Shown one piece after another: positions 1 to 12,425 of a DNA stretch of 64,000 nucleotides. Below the pieces are notes generated by a model that saw only the letters and a program-made list of their open reading frames with translations, was not told the origin of the DNA and did not search any database. Numbering within the stretch: position 1 is the stretch's first letter; every line of letters begins with the position of its first letter. Source of the DNA: Azolla caroliniana (lineage: Eukaryota > Polypodiophyta); contig JBHGNT010000017.1 of NCBI GenBank assembly GCA_043228905.1, positions 3,534,001 through 3,598,000 of the forward strand, in the 5' to 3' direction. A program made the translations under genes and the position numbers.

Positions 1-1510
1 AAAGAAGTAATAAGACTGAGTTCTCTCGTATCATTTCCACATGAAGCTAGAAACATGATGTGGAACTGGTTAAATTTTTAAATCTGGACTCTATATCAAC
101 ATTGTGACGTTAGAAAGAATAAAAACTTACTTCGAGAAATCATACACATAAAGTTTGAGCACTCGCTCATCATCAACCATGACCCCTATAGAGAGTATGA
201 GCATATTTCACATAACCAAACTCAAACCAATAGTTTGGGATGTCATGAATTAATATCAGCGTGGATTGAACGCCAACTTGGAAAGGGTGTAATATCAGCT
301 CTCAATCATCAATAATATTATAGGAAATATTATCTCGCAACAATCAATGCTAGATTCAGCGCAAGAACACAGTGTGACCAGTTTAATAAGTTTCTAGAAT
401 GAATACTCCAATGAACTTTGAAGCAGACGAGTATTGAACTTCAAGACTTAAAGGCTCTACATAATAAGAGATTGTTAAAAAACATAAGCAAGTGATCACA
501 AAGATGTTACTTTTATGAGATGAAGAAATGATGATTCCAATGCCATATCAGTGAAACAAAGAGGGGCCCTATCCTCTATTGTCTTTATCTTGATGTTGAT
601 GAGGTGGAAACATCCATTGCACAATGCAGGGGAATGATAGACATTATAAGTGGTAAAATTATCTCCATTTTAGTACATTCATTTCACTTTACGTTCATCT
701 TATCTCAGACTCGGGACTCCACTGCCACTTGAATGCTGCACAACAGTTTTCCTGTGATTAGGATCTCACATTGGACCTCAAAAACATCAGAGTCATTTGG
801 AGTATAGGTCACCTGCATGGGGGAAATAATGGACATTGTATATCAAATGAATATTTGGGAGTCAACTTGTGTGACAAAACCTAGGATGAGGAGATTAAGT
901 GTCTCCACATTGAGTTCCAAGAACAATCAGAGAAGATTTGGTGGTTTGATGCCAAATGTATTAACACAATCAATTAATGGCACGCTACTCACGTCACTTC
1001 TATCCTTGCACCAGCATGCCTTTAAATTGGTGACCTTGTTTTGAAACAGTTAATGGCATATCATCCAAATTACTTCCAATCAATCAATTGATGATCGTTT
1101 CACAGTTCATTTGATCACTTCTGGACAAGCAAATCTTTCAATGATGAAGCTTGTTTGAAACTGTTAATAACATGTTGTCCCAGTGGCTTCTATCTAATCT
1201 AATGCTCTTAAATTTGAGAGGTTTATTTTCAGCTAGTTATTGACAAGTAATTAAAATCACTTCTATCCAAGCAAATGCTTTTCAATTGTTGAGTTTGATT
1301 TTGGAATAGTAAATGTCAACTCCATTTAATCTACAGGGAAATAATTTTGAATTGATGGGCCATATATGAAATAATTAATGGCATGTTATTCAAAATGCTT
1401 CTATGATCTATCACAATTCCAATACAGCGAGCTTGTTTGAAACCCAGTGAACCAAATCATCAAAAAAAGGCTTCATTTTCTTTTGCCAAAGTGATGCAAT
1501 GCGTCCTTAC
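1..1510 (-). other. probable first intron of the left-edge gene; no exon recognised
   Basis: This AT-rich stretch follows a clear splice donor on the minus strand at 1510, so it is probably intron of the gene whose first exon lies at 1511-1616. I saw no convincing further exon. Between about 900 and 1440 it holds a degenerate repeated phrase (a GCTTGTTTGAAAC-like block followed by TTAATGGCATGTT and TGCTTCTAT), returning at least three times with irregular spacing. The open frame at 817-1044 has no family likeness and probably arises by chance. Confidence 0.4.
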
Positions 1511-1616
1511 CTGGATTATCTAGAAGGGAAGCAACAGAATCCCTAAAGATGGAAATGCGAAGCTTGGTGGAAGGAGTGCCGACTTTCTGAAATGCATCTT
1601 GCAGGGCTTGAGCCAT
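1511..1616 (-). CDS. first coding exon of an unidentified gene, truncated by the window edge
   Basis: The ATG at 1616-1614 opens a 35-codon frame on the minus strand that ends at a textbook donor (CCAG|GTAAGG at 1511/1510) in phase 1. The peptide begins MAQALQDAFQKVGTPSTKLR and continues as an amphipathic, helix-like segment ending in LLDNP. Upstream on the same strand lie a purine-rich leader and a (GA)n run, typical of a plant 5' UTR. The same frame stays open for about 54 codons above the ATG but has no other Met before a stop, so I take this ATG as the start. The remaining exons must lie left of the window or be hidden in 1-1510. I do not recognise the family. The call rests on the strong donor, the start context and the clean frame. 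Confidence 0.5.
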
Positions 1617-1863
1617 GGGAGCTTCTAACACTGCAGAGGTTGAGAAGGACCTGAGAAAGGTCTGCAGGGATGGGGGAGAAAAGGAGAAACCTTCTGATGC
1701 TGCTGCGTCTTCTTCTTCCTCCTCCTATTTTGATCAGAAGGAGAAAGGATGTTGTTGACAGAGATCGTCGTGGTCGTCGTCTCTGCTGCTGTGGTCGGAT
1801 TTCTACGGACCTTGATGCTGCAGCAGTGGATTCATCTCATAGCTTTCAATTTGTATCTCTGGA

Positions 1864-1889
1864 TCTCTCTCTCTCTCTCTCTCTCTCTC
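1864..1889. repeat. (CT)n microsatellite in the putative 5' leader
   Basis: This is about 13 uninterrupted CT units, read as GA on the minus strand. It lies roughly 250 bp upstream of the putative ATG at 1616. CT/GA tracts are common in plant 5' UTRs and core promoters. Confidence 0.9.
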
Positions 1890-1952
1890 AGTACCACCAC
1901 CAAGGGTTTTTGGTAACCAAATGGAACACTTTCCTTAACAACCCACACTCTT

Positions 1953-2347
1953 GACATGGACATGATGGACGTGGACGTGGACATGATGGACGTGGACATG
2001 GACCTGATGGACGTGGACATGGACATGATGGACGTGGACATGGACATGATGGACGTGGACGTGGACATGGACGTGGACGTGGACATGGACGTGGACGTGG
2101 ACATGGACGTGGACATGGACATGGACATGATGGACGTGGATATGATGGACGTGGACATGATGGATGTGGACGTGGACATGGACGTGGACATGATGGACGT
2201 GGACGTGGACAAGGACATGGACATGATGGACGTGGACATGGACAAGGACATGGACATGATGGACATGGACATGGACACATGAATGCATGGACATGGACAC
2301 ATGAATGCATGGACATGCACACAGACGGATGGATGGATGGATGGATG
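1953..2347. repeat. hexanucleotide minisatellite (GGACAT/GGACGT/GATGGAC) with a GGAT tail
   Basis: About 360 bp consist almost only of GGACAT and GGACGT hexamers, with interspersed GATGGAC heptamer-like units, followed by (GGAT)n at 2327-2347. Because the unit length is close to a multiple of three, most frames stay open on both strands. They give artificial peptides (Met-Asp-Val on plus; His-Val, Cys-Pro and Met-Ser on minus) that should not be annotated as genes. The array starts about 340 bp upstream of the putative minus-strand start at 1616, so it lies in or near that gene's promoter. Confidence 0.9.
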
Positions 2348-2390
2348 AACCCATGTTCATCAATAACCTATTGTACCTTCTTATTCCCCA

Positions 2391-2742
2391 AAATATCAGA
2401 GGTGTTGTTCGTGGAGACTAGGCTCTTCAATTAGTGGTGAAAAGGGGTGTCACTTACATTGCACACGGCGTTTGATGCATGTTTTCGGCTCAAGTTCACA
2501 TTTGGGTTCGAGACGTTCATAAGTTAATGATATACATGAGAAACATTTCTCCTTCCTATCTTGTATAAATATCAGAGGTGTTGTTCGTGGAGACTAGGCT
2601 CTTCAATTAGTGGTGAAAAGGGGTGTCACTTACATTGCACACGGCGTTTGATGCATGTTTTCGGCTCAAGTTCACATTTGGGTTCGAGACGTTCATAAGT
2701 TAATGATATACATGAGAAACATTTCTCCTTCCTATCTTGTAT
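2391..2742. repeat. two tandem copies of a 176-bp unit, apparently identical
   Basis: The segment 2391-2566 is followed directly by 2567-2742 with the same sequence. I found no difference between the two when reading them side by side. Each copy ends in TTGTATAAATA, a TATA-like string, and contains the phrase TTTTCGGCTCAAGTT. That phrase appears again at about 2808 outside the duplication. The unit may be part of an LTR, but no element ends could be defined. Confidence 0.9.
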
Positions 2743-2747
2743 AAATA

Positions 2748-4860
2748 GTGTTTGCTTTGTTTAGTGTTGGAGTAAACAAGGTTATATAGATCCCATTTCT
2801 CAAAGGATTTTCGGCTCAAGTTTATTGTCCCATCATCTAGCTAAAGTGGGTATGCTGCCATTTGATATGATTAAAATGTGATGATGTATTTTGGATGGTC
2901 TAAGGACAATCCCATGCACTAATTCTTTACTTGCATAGAGGTTGCCATTTGCTACATCTTTGACATGATGTCGTATTTCGGATGGTCAATGAGAATCCCA
3001 TGCACTAAATTTGTATGTGCATAGTTGCTAAAGTTGTGTGGGTTGATTTATCGCAACTCTCAACATTGTTAACTATGGTATTCATTAAAACCCTTTCATA
3101 TGTTTTTCAATCCAAATATTAAAGCTTTGACTACCTTATGTGTGAGTGTCCATGGCATGTATGGGGTATGAGAAACGAGTTCTTGATTGATGGTCTCCAT
3201 ACAAAACCGCGAGAAGCACATATGCTAAAGGACATCTTTCATTTGGTATTTCTCGCATTTGAGCTTTGTGAAAACGTTTTCATGAGGGGAATGTTACCTC
3301 GTGAGTGATAAGGGATGTCTCTAATCGATGACCCTAAGAAAACAATTGACGAAACTAATCATTTCTACGAAGAAAGGAAAGTGTATGCGAACGTTCCCTC
3401 TAACTTAGTTACTACCTAGCTCAAGAAGTCACCTTGATGATACTTTGGATAAAATACGCTCAATCTCTACACAAGGTTGCTCAACACTCAAACTAGTTGT
3501 TGAATAATTAACAAAAAACAATTAAGTCCACACAAAGGTGACATGCCTCCCATACAAATAGACACATAATTAATAATTTATTAAAGTGGAGAGACTTGCA
3601 CTATAGCATAATAGAATATAATATGTACTCAATTACACATATTCATGCAAGGACTCTCGTCACTCGTGCTAATATCAAACCATTTCTTGCCCCTCAATAA
3701 GTAAATAGGTGTCTTTTGGTCATTCATATGTGACCCATAATGGAGTCGTTGCATGAAGTTTAGGCTCAAGTACTTTTATAATTACAAAACCACCCTATCT
3801 ACTTGGTTTTTACATTACCCTGGTCAAACAGCAACCACACGTGCACTCATGGGATTCACAAACACATCATCAACCATTTTATTTAGAAAGTATATGGTGC
3901 CAACAATGTATTTGATATGAATTATGAGTGTAACATCATTACTCACTATAACTAGGTTTCATTGGTCACCAAGAGTGACAACACACCAACCACAAGGGTA
4001 TTCAACTCGAGTGGGAAGGTCATCGAATCATGGTTTGCTCTACCTTTTCAATTGAATTGAGCTCAAGCTATAGTTTGTTTAGTAGTGAGCTCCATGTACA
4101 CAACATATTGGTACCAAATCATCTTCCGAATTATAATGATATTAGACCACGAAACTATAATATCATTATAATGATATTATAGTTTGCTCTATGTGCCCAG
4201 CTTTGATCTTGAGCCAATAAGTACACCACTTTGTAAACAACCTTGTGGTTATCTTGATATGGCCATACTACTTGAAGGTCATCAACTTTAACATCCTACA
4301 TTTGTTGTTCTTACAAAATATCACAACCATCACACAAATCGTCCTCACTAATGAGGTGGGTGTATTGGTTGGTAGAGTTAAGTTATTGAGTGAATTTGGT
4401 ATTGAGACAATTGTTGTGGGTTGAATGGGTATATTTTACTTTAATTCGGTCTACTTACTAGTAAGAGATTCTAAAATGTGGTTTTATAGTCATTGTTAAC
4501 ACTTGAGCTCAATCATTGGGCTTTAGTCTCAAGTTTCAAAGCTTCTATTCTTTTACGCGAGTGAGATACGTGTTGTATTTAATGAATTAATGACAATATA
4601 TGGAAAGCAAAGTTATTGTGGTTGAATGAAACACATTGTACCAATGGGTGACTATGACTCAAACTCGTTTACAACAAAATAAGTACAATTTAAAAAAAAA
4701 AAATCCCTAAAAAGATATGACTTGGTATTATGAAATCATAAGAAATACAAAAGTTGTGTTGGATAAACAAATATACCAACCGATTCCCTTATACTCTCAT
4801 TATAGCCTATTTGTTGAGCATAGCCAACAATAAGGGCTAATCAAGCAAACACATATCGAA
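2748..4860. other. AT-rich intergenic stretch, no gene seen
   Basis: No open frame of useful length and no family resemblance were found on either strand. The only structural feature noted is the palindrome listed separately at 4152-4185. Confidence 0.6.
4152..4185. repeat. 34-bp perfect palindrome
   Basis: The 17-base half AAACTATAATATCATTA is followed directly by its exact reverse complement with no spacer. The sequence is entirely AT-rich and could extrude as a cruciform, or it could be the fused ends of a small transposon. A related string (ATAATGATATTA) also occurs just upstream at about 4134-4145. Confidence 0.9.
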
Positions 4861-4939
4861 GATGAAGGTATTCCAGTACTTTTCTTGCTTTCTCAAGCAT
4901 ACCACAGGTAACATACATATGAACCCTTTCAAGAATGCT

Positions 4940-6027
4940 TACGGTGCTGTTCATTGTGGATTTTTTTTAAAAAACCGCTTTATAATTTGGATTGGGATCC
5001 AACTGATTATCAATGGAAAAAATCGAATGCTAGTGGAAATGGTAAACACTTGGAGTTTTTCCAGTATTCAATTAAGCTAGGTAGAAATTTATTATTGCAA
5101 TCAAAGTATAAATGCCATGTTGCCATGAAGCATTGGACTACAAATAATGTGAATGCATTACAACTTACAAAAATTTGGAAATGGTTGTGGAGTATGCAGT
5201 TGCCGAAAAAAGTGATTGGTTTTCGTTGGTTGTTAATGCATTATGCTCTTCCTGTTGGTGATTGGTTGAGGCAAAATCAGCAATATGCTTGTGGAATGCA
5301 TTGTGGTGCATCTATGAAATCTATTTTGCATTTGTTTTGGTTATGTCCCAAAATCAAGCAATTTTGGAGTAAGTTGTTTTTATTACTGAGACACCATTAT
5401 GCTCGTTCTATCTTCTCGTGGAGTGCAGTATTATGGGGTGTCCTTCATGGAGATGTTATGAAGTATGAAAGTATGCATGCTTCTCATGTTTTTCACTTTT
5501 CCAATGGGTACATTTATCTCACTTCATTTCCATCTTTTATTCCACGGTTTAGAATTGAAAATTTGGTTATTTGGCGTACTATTACGTCATTAACGCTTTG
5601 GACAATATGGAAAATGAGATGCAAGGTTGTTTTTAATAATGCTCACATACATCTCAATACTATGCTTATTGAATTCTGGTTGTTATTTGTCCATACCATA
5701 CGTGGACAGTATGATGATATGCAGGGTTCAACTAATGCTCAAAGGCAACGTCAAGTGGACTTTAAGAAAAGGTGGTGAGGGCTTCACTTATTTTCAGATA
5801 CGACTTCTGGTATGAAGTGGAATTATGCTATACCTTCTTTTTTATTGCATAACTTGTAGATTGTGCTCCATTTGTTCCTTATATGATATCATCAGTTTGA
5901 TCAGATGTTGGTATTAGCTTTTGTATTACAATAGAGGTGAGATGAAATGTCTCCTTTTGTTTTCTATATGTACATTTCTCAAGTAATATACTAAGGTGTA
6001 TCTTTCTTTAAAATAAAATAAAACATA
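4940..6027 (+). mobile_element. 5'-truncated LINE fragment carrying the zf-RVT domain
   Basis: An open frame from about 4954 to 5778 encodes the C-terminal end of a plant L1-type LINE ORF2. Markers of the zf-RVT (reverse-transcriptase zinc-binding) domain are WLWSMQLPKKVIGFRWLL, HYALPVGDWL and a Cys/His cluster (CGMHCG, then HLFWLCPK), followed by a TIWKMRC block. The same blocks recur in the minus-strand LINE at 7.1-8.1 kb and in the fragment at 61.5-62.5 kb, so all three belong to related families. No reverse transcriptase or endonuclease lies upstream, as expected for a 5'-truncated insertion. After the stop there is a 3' UTR-like stretch ending in an A-rich AAAATAAAATAAAA tail near 6020. 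The 5' junction is approximate. Confidence 0.8.
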
Positions 6028-6094
6028 CATATATATGAACCAAAGCAGTGGCAAGAAAACATTATTCTCCAACAATTTCCTTTTCATGACCTCA

Positions 6095-6699
6095 TCATGA
6101 ATCTAGAGCAAGACCTTCACTTTGCATTCGTTCGTAGATTCTCAATGCTTTGTTATTTTGTTCATTTTGCACACATCCGTCGATCATAATATTCCAAGAA
6201 ACTACATCTTGGACTGGAAGCTCTTCAAGTACATCTTGCGCTTTAATAATCAAACCACATTTGGCATACATATCCACTAGTGCATTTCCAAGTGTGATAT
6301 CTTTTAATGGAAAGCACTTAGAAACAATCTTTACATGAATTTTTATGCCCATTTCTATATCCCTTGCTATGTTACCTGCTTTAAAGATGCAAATAAAGTT
6401 GATGGTACAAGAAGAGATGCCCTTGTTTTGCATCGTTTCAAAGCTTTTAAAGCTTCATAAACTCGGCCTTCTTGTGCATAACCTGAAATTGACGCATTCC
6501 ACGATATAACATTTCGGGTTGGCACCTTTTCGAGCACTTTTTGTGCTTTCAAAAGAGCGCCACATTTAGCATACATGCTTATCAAATCGGTTGCTAGATA
6601 TGAGCTTTTTTCAAGCAATCCTTTTCGCACAATATATTCATGTATTCTATAACCTTCACAAAGATCCTTTCTTTGAGCACAAACTTTGAGAAATGCCAC
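6095..6699 (-). pseudogene. PPR protein fragment, frameshifted
   Basis: Two overlapping minus-strand frames (6367-6699, then 6095-6433) together read as successive PPR motifs of the PLS type. Recognisable strings are LISMYAKCGALLKAQKVLEK, RNVISWNASISGYAQEGRVY, GNALVDMYAKCG and VVSWNIMIDGCVQNEQNNKA. The reading switches frame near 6370-6430, and the array has neither a proper start nor an E/DYW end. It lies between the 3' ends of two LINE copies and is probably a relic of a larger PPR gene broken up by insertions. PPR proteins bind organellar RNA, but this copy is almost certainly dead. Confidence 0.8.
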
Positions 6700-7100
6700 A
6701 ACATTGACGATACCTTATCGATGGCTGTTTTTTCCGAATTACTGCTTGATAAAACTCACATTGAAACATTATCATTCTAACAACATCTCTAAGAAGTGCT
6801 TCACTTGAATGCCAGAAACTAGTAATGTTTTAAGCTAAACTTCAAGCAATATGCTGTTGTTGTTTTTGAATTTCTGCTTTTCAAACTCTGACGGATGCCT
6901 CTCTTTCATAATCCATCTTGCAACTTGTGCAACAACTGCAACTTTCCAACACCATTCCTCATAGTCGATTTGATGTGTATATACAAGAACTACACCTATT
7001 TGTACACCATATCTCCAAGATTTTTATCGTCTACTCCTCCCAAATTGCAATTGAGCATGCAATGTAACCTATAACACCCAAAATCTGTAACAACAGAATG
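6700..7100. other. spacer between PPR relic and LINE 3' end
   Basis: The stretch probably holds the decayed upstream part of the PPR relic and the 3' UTR of the minus-strand LINE. No intact frame and no A-tail were identified with confidence. Confidence 0.4.
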
Positions 7101-9067
7101 TCCATGAACAAAGTTAGTAGACATTGTTTCCCAAAATGACGGGAACAGTATACATCCAAATTATGTGATCTCCATCTTCCCTAAAAATGAGCATAGAGGT
7201 CCATATCCTTTTAAAATGCACTTGCTTCCTGAAAATGGCATCAACATTGCCTGTGAAACTTTCATATTGACCACGTAATGTATGAACAAGTAACAACCAG
7301 AATTCAACAATGATAATAGAAGCATCTTGAGTGGCATTGTCAAATATTGATGCGCATCGCGCCTTCCAAATTACCCACATTAGAATAGATGAAATTGTCT
7401 TCCAGATAATATCATCCCTAAATTGCAAACTGTCACTTATAAGAGGTTGAACCATTTGTATATGAGGAGGAACTATGTGAAAGGCTTCCACTATATCCTC
7501 ATTTTCATATAACAAGAGTTGTCCCTCTAGAATGCCCCACCTAACTGCACCCCAAGTGACCACACAATTAGCATGTATCAATATCAACAACCTTAATACT
7601 CTTTGCCATATTTGCATAATTTTGGGACAATACCACAATACATGCTTAATTTATTCTATCATACATCCATATCTAATTGCCGCAACCAAGCCCGAACCGG
7701 TAGTGCATAATGGATCAATAACCAATGAAAATGGACAATCTTCCTGGGAATCTGCATACTCCATAACCACTTCCAATATTTAGATGCATCCATTAAAGAG
7801 GCCCCATTTGCCAACCACACTTTCATAGCGGATGGTGGATGAAATTTCCTACTTAAGAGCAACTTTCGTCCCAACTTCATAGAATATTGAAAAAATTGAA
7901 AAAATTTAGTATGAGACGAAGGATTTGTATGTTTCCAAAGATAAACTGATGGATCCCAATGCAAGTCCAACAATGACATTTTTTTTAAAACCCATTGTTG
8001 ACAAAACAACATACTATCTGAAGGAGAAGGATCTAAAATCCATCTTTTACCCGATTTACCAAACACTCTCACCGGATATTGCAATGTTATTTGCCAAATT
8101 GACGATTCCACATCAATCTACCATAATCTTCCTTCCTCGAACACATCAAAATAGTAACAGTCTCCTTGAGATGTTTTTCCTTTTACTCCTATAATAACAC
8201 CAACCAAAACATGCTCAAAAGAAGGTGACCAATTAGAGAGAAAATTCCCTAAAGATAATTGAATTTCATCAAACATAAGTCTAAAACCCCTACACATGGT
8301 AGCATCTAGCTGTGAATTATTAAGATGAAAAACATAATTTCCCCAAGAGGCTATTGTGGCAGCTATACCATTATCCAACGTAGCCCACTGTAATCGCAGT
8401 CTACAGCCAAGGAATACACCCCTTTCATCAGAAAAAATAAAATTCCAAATCAAAGGTTGCCGCAATAGTTCTTCATTCGAAGAGGGGCATCTACGAATAA
8501 AAAAAAACTTAACAACATCCCATGCTTTACAAATGCCAACCATAAAACCATCTATCAAACCATGTATCGGTCTCGTCTTAAAATTTGACAAGAATGGCCA
8601 TCTTAGAGATGGTTTCCAACCCCCCCCCCCCCCGTAGACGGTTTAATATCAAGCAATCGGTTTAAAAGCAACTCTGACCATATACCTTGAGCAGGCAACA
8701 TAGCCCTAACAACAAATTTTGTCAAAAGAGCCTTACATTGGCTGTCTGGGTCTACCAACCCTAAACCACCATCAGAAAATTGCGTTGTAAGTGTCGACCA
8801 AGCTACCTTTGCAAGAGCATCATTATTACTTCGTCCTATCCAAATAAAGTTTCGAACTAGTCGTTGAAACAGTAACAAACAAGATCTAGAGAGCAAACAT
8901 GTAGATGCAATATACCACATCGATGAAAGGAGAACTTGATTAGCTATCATTACTCTGCCTGCTAAAGACAACTCTGTAATGTCCCAAATCAACAAATTTT
9001 TCCTAAGTGATAACATTAGAGGAGCTAACAATCGCTCCTTATGCATATTTATACCAACCTGACATCC

Positions 9068-9544
9068 TGTTGAGAATCGCGGAAGATAGCTCGGCCACAA
9101 CTGAGTCTTGAATCACAGAAATGGGAATGGATGAGAGAGTACATAGAAATGACACAGGGAGTTTACGTGGAAAACCCTAATAGGGAAAAACCACGGGAGC
9201 TCACAAACTCCAACTATCACTATATGAGAGGAAATACAAAGTGGAGGCATAGAGGCAACGACCTCGAGCTCGCGATCTTCGCCATAGGGCGGTTACAACA
9301 GAGAGTGCTCGTAGCTACTCTCTCTCTCTCTGTGTATCTCTGTACAACAGTTACAACAATATAACAACAATACAACCCTTTTTCATAAGTGTTTGCCCTA
9401 GGTCATATTTATACTAATATGCCTTTAGGGCTATTTACAAATATGTCTTCTACATCTGATTATCACCGGGTCTTCTACATCCAATTATGACCGGGTCTTC
9501 TACATCCATCACCGATCCCAACCGAAGAGACCGATTTCCCAACA
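9068..9544 (-). mobile_element. solo LTR of a Ty1-copia retrotransposon (477 bp)
   Basis: On the minus strand the element begins TGTTGGGAAATCGG and ends CTCAACA, so it carries the TGTTG...CAACA inverted ends usual for copia LTRs. It is flanked on the plus strand by CATCC (9063-9067) and CATCT (9545-9549), a 5-bp target duplication with one mismatch. Near its end is the block GTTTTTCCCTATTAGGGTT followed by TTCCACGTAAACTCC, typical of plant copia LTRs. It also holds a short tandem phrase (GATGTAGAAGACCCGGT) repeated near its start. It sits in LINE ORF2. Removing it brings a YL...CQVGI reading together, close to the YLGCQVGI-type block I expect there. No internal copia genes lie beside it, so it is a solo LTR. 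Confidence 0.85.
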
Positions 9545-12425
9545 CATCTAAGTAACAAACTAAAACTACTTCTTGAATCCAACGAAAAAACTCAAATGGT
9601 CTCCATGATGGCAATGGCCGCATAGAAACCCAAAAACCCACTGATTTACACCAATTAACTTATGCACCTGAGGCAACACAAAATGTTTCCAATGCAGCTT
9701 GTGCTTTATACAAATTACCTTCTTTAGCGCGCATGGATAGTGATGTATCATCTGAAAACGCCACATCTAAAATCATCTTGTTAGAGATTAGTGCGACCAG
9801 CCCTTGGATCCCACCACCTGCGGAATTTAAAAATGCTGAAAATACCTCCGTAACAATAAGAAATAAGAAAGGGGCTAACAGACACCCTTGGCGAACAGAT
9901 CGTGACATTTGAAACCTTCGTCCTCTACCTCGTGCTATTAAGATAGAACTATAAGTTAATCTATACAAAGTTGACACTGCAATAATCCCCCAATAATCCA
10001 AGCTTCTGGAAACCCTAATCTTCTCACCGCCTCTTCTAAAAAGTCCCAATTCACTCTATCATAGGACTCTTCAAAATCTAACAATAAAATTACTAATTCC
10101 TCTTTCTTTGCCGTAGCTGAGGCAGACAACTCCCAAAACAAAAAAATATTATCAAATATACTCCTATCTTGCATGAAACCCATCTGAGAAGTATGAATAA
10201 TATTAGGCAATAAAGGTTGCAAACGCAATGCCAATACCTTAGCATAAATTTTGTAAACTGTATCGAGTAATGTGATCGGCCGCCATGCCCTAATGTCCTC
10301 CGAGGCTCCATCCCCTTTGGGGATAAGATAAATCAGCCCCTCCTTCCATTCCTCTAGCATAGCTCCCGAATAAAAAATTATCTGAAAAGCACTAGTTAAA
10401 TCATCAACTATAATGTCCCAATACCGTAAGAAAACATCTCTTATTAGTCCATCCTCTCCCGGGCAAACCTCGGAACCCAAAGATTTTAATGCTTGTAGAA
10501 CCTCAGAAGAAGAAAAAGGTATAAAAGAGTTTGATCCATTCGATCTGTAACACATGGCTTTGTTGTACCAAAAACTATACCCCTCATTACAAATACATTT
10601 TGACTCACCTTATCAGCAGACAACAATTGTTCATAATACCATGATGCCAACTCTTGCATTTCATCTGGATCGGTTGCGAGAGTACCATCATTCCTCTTTA
10701 ATGCACCCATCTGAAACTTCTGCGATCTTGGAGTAACTACATAAAAAAATAATTTCAATATTTTATCCCCTTTTTGAGACCATTTTTGCCGCAAATGCAG
10801 AGTATTTAAAATCAGCCATTTTAGATTGCATAAAAAAAATCTCATCTCTTAACTTCCGTAAGTTGTTTTCAAGATAAATTGAGTTGATATCTCTTCCTTA
10901 CAAGCATTGAATCGAGGCTAGCCCTTTTCTTGCATTTGCTAACCGACAGATAAGAAAAAAATTCTTATCATTAGCCTTGCCTAAAAGCAGTTTCTTAAGC
11001 TGAAATAAAGCGACGAAAACCTTAGTTAACTTGTCAGGAGCAAAGACACTAGACCAAAGGGAAGCAACACTCTCTGCAATAGAATCATCCTTCAGAATCC
11101 ACTTTGGAATCTTAGCATGATCATGAAATACAATCACTAGCAATTTCAAAGTTAGCTTTACTGGTGCATGATCCGAAAAGTTTGTACCCGACACTATCCC
11201 TAGAGATCCACCTAACTCCCAAAAAAATTGATCCGTGTAAAACCTGCCAATCCTAGAGAGATTAGCATCCACTACCCGCCTGTTCGATTGAGAAAATTGC
11301 AAAGAGTCTACCCTTCTTGCAAAAGACTGCATAAACCTTAAATCCTGCAAGCAAGGTTGTTAGGTACGGTACGGATACCATACGTATATAATGTATTAAT
11401 ACGTGTATAGTACCTCCCAATTTAAAAATACGTTAAATACGTTTTCTTAATATGTTAAATACTTATAAAATACGTATTTTACGTATAGTATGTTAAATAC
11501 TTCTAGAATTTGAAAATTATTTACCTTTCTAAAAAATATCTATAATATTGTAAAAAACATCTATGTTTACACAAATTTGTGATGTACAATATAGTTCTAC
11601 ATCCTAAAATGCATATAAGACATTTGAACATTTCACATCCTAAAATACTTGTAGTAATATGGATGTCGACATTCCCTTATTCTATAAATCAGTGTAAGTG
11701 TGTATCACGATGTTCTATTTCAAATTGTAATTATTTACAATTATGCCTTCATAGATTGAGGAATCGTGATAGGTCACACTCATGATAGGTTTTTCTTTTC
11801 CTCGTTTTCTTCTTCTTCTTCTTCTTCTATCTTCTGCGATTATCACACTTAGAGTCAAGACAGGTTTATGTCTTCTTTTCTCTCTTCTTCTTCTTCTTCA
11901 TCTTCTTCATCATCGTCTCTTCTATTCTTCTTTCTTCCTTCCTTTGGCTTCTTTTTCACTAAAATCTTTTTTTTCTTTTGGTTTTTGTTGGGGTTTTACT
12001 TACATTTTCTTTATAAATACATATTATACCTGTTTTTTATAAATACGTTGTCGTGAAGATTTTTGGCAATAGTGTGAAAATCCCATAAAACGTACGAAAT
12101 CGAGTATGAATCACATAGTACAATAATTGTGAAGATAACATTTTAAATAGATTTAATATCTAAGTACAAAATGATGGAGGTTTCGAATGCACTTTATTAC
12201 ACGAGAAACAAACAACTAAATGTCAAGATATGAGGGTATAAAGTTTGTAAAAGGAAAGGAGAAAATTGTGAGATATCCCACATAGGCACGACAAATACAG
12301 CTCTCATCATATATAAGGTGGAGCAAAAGATATTATATTTGTGTCTATGTGTGGAGCATAGAGAGTTCAAGGTAACTTGAACTAAGAGTGGAGGTGGGCT
12401 AGCTACTTGTAAAGGGTTTTGGCCA

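Noticed and set aside
817-1044. 75-codon plus-strand frame
   Set aside because: No family likeness. It lies within the probable intron and a degenerate repeat.
1670-1954. 94-codon plus-strand frame
   Set aside because: It overlaps the putative 5' leader of the minus-strand gene, uses low-complexity CT repeats, and resembles no family.
1832-2363. Long overlapping frames on both strands (Met-Asp-Val, Cys-Pro-Arg, His-Val and Met-Ser polymers)
   Set aside because: They are products of the hexanucleotide minisatellite, which keeps several frames open at once. None shows a domain, start context or splice context.
11782-12056. Leu/Ser/Phe-rich plus-strand frames
   Set aside because: They read through TTC/CTT repeats inside the hAT-like element and are not a signal peptide or membrane protein gene.
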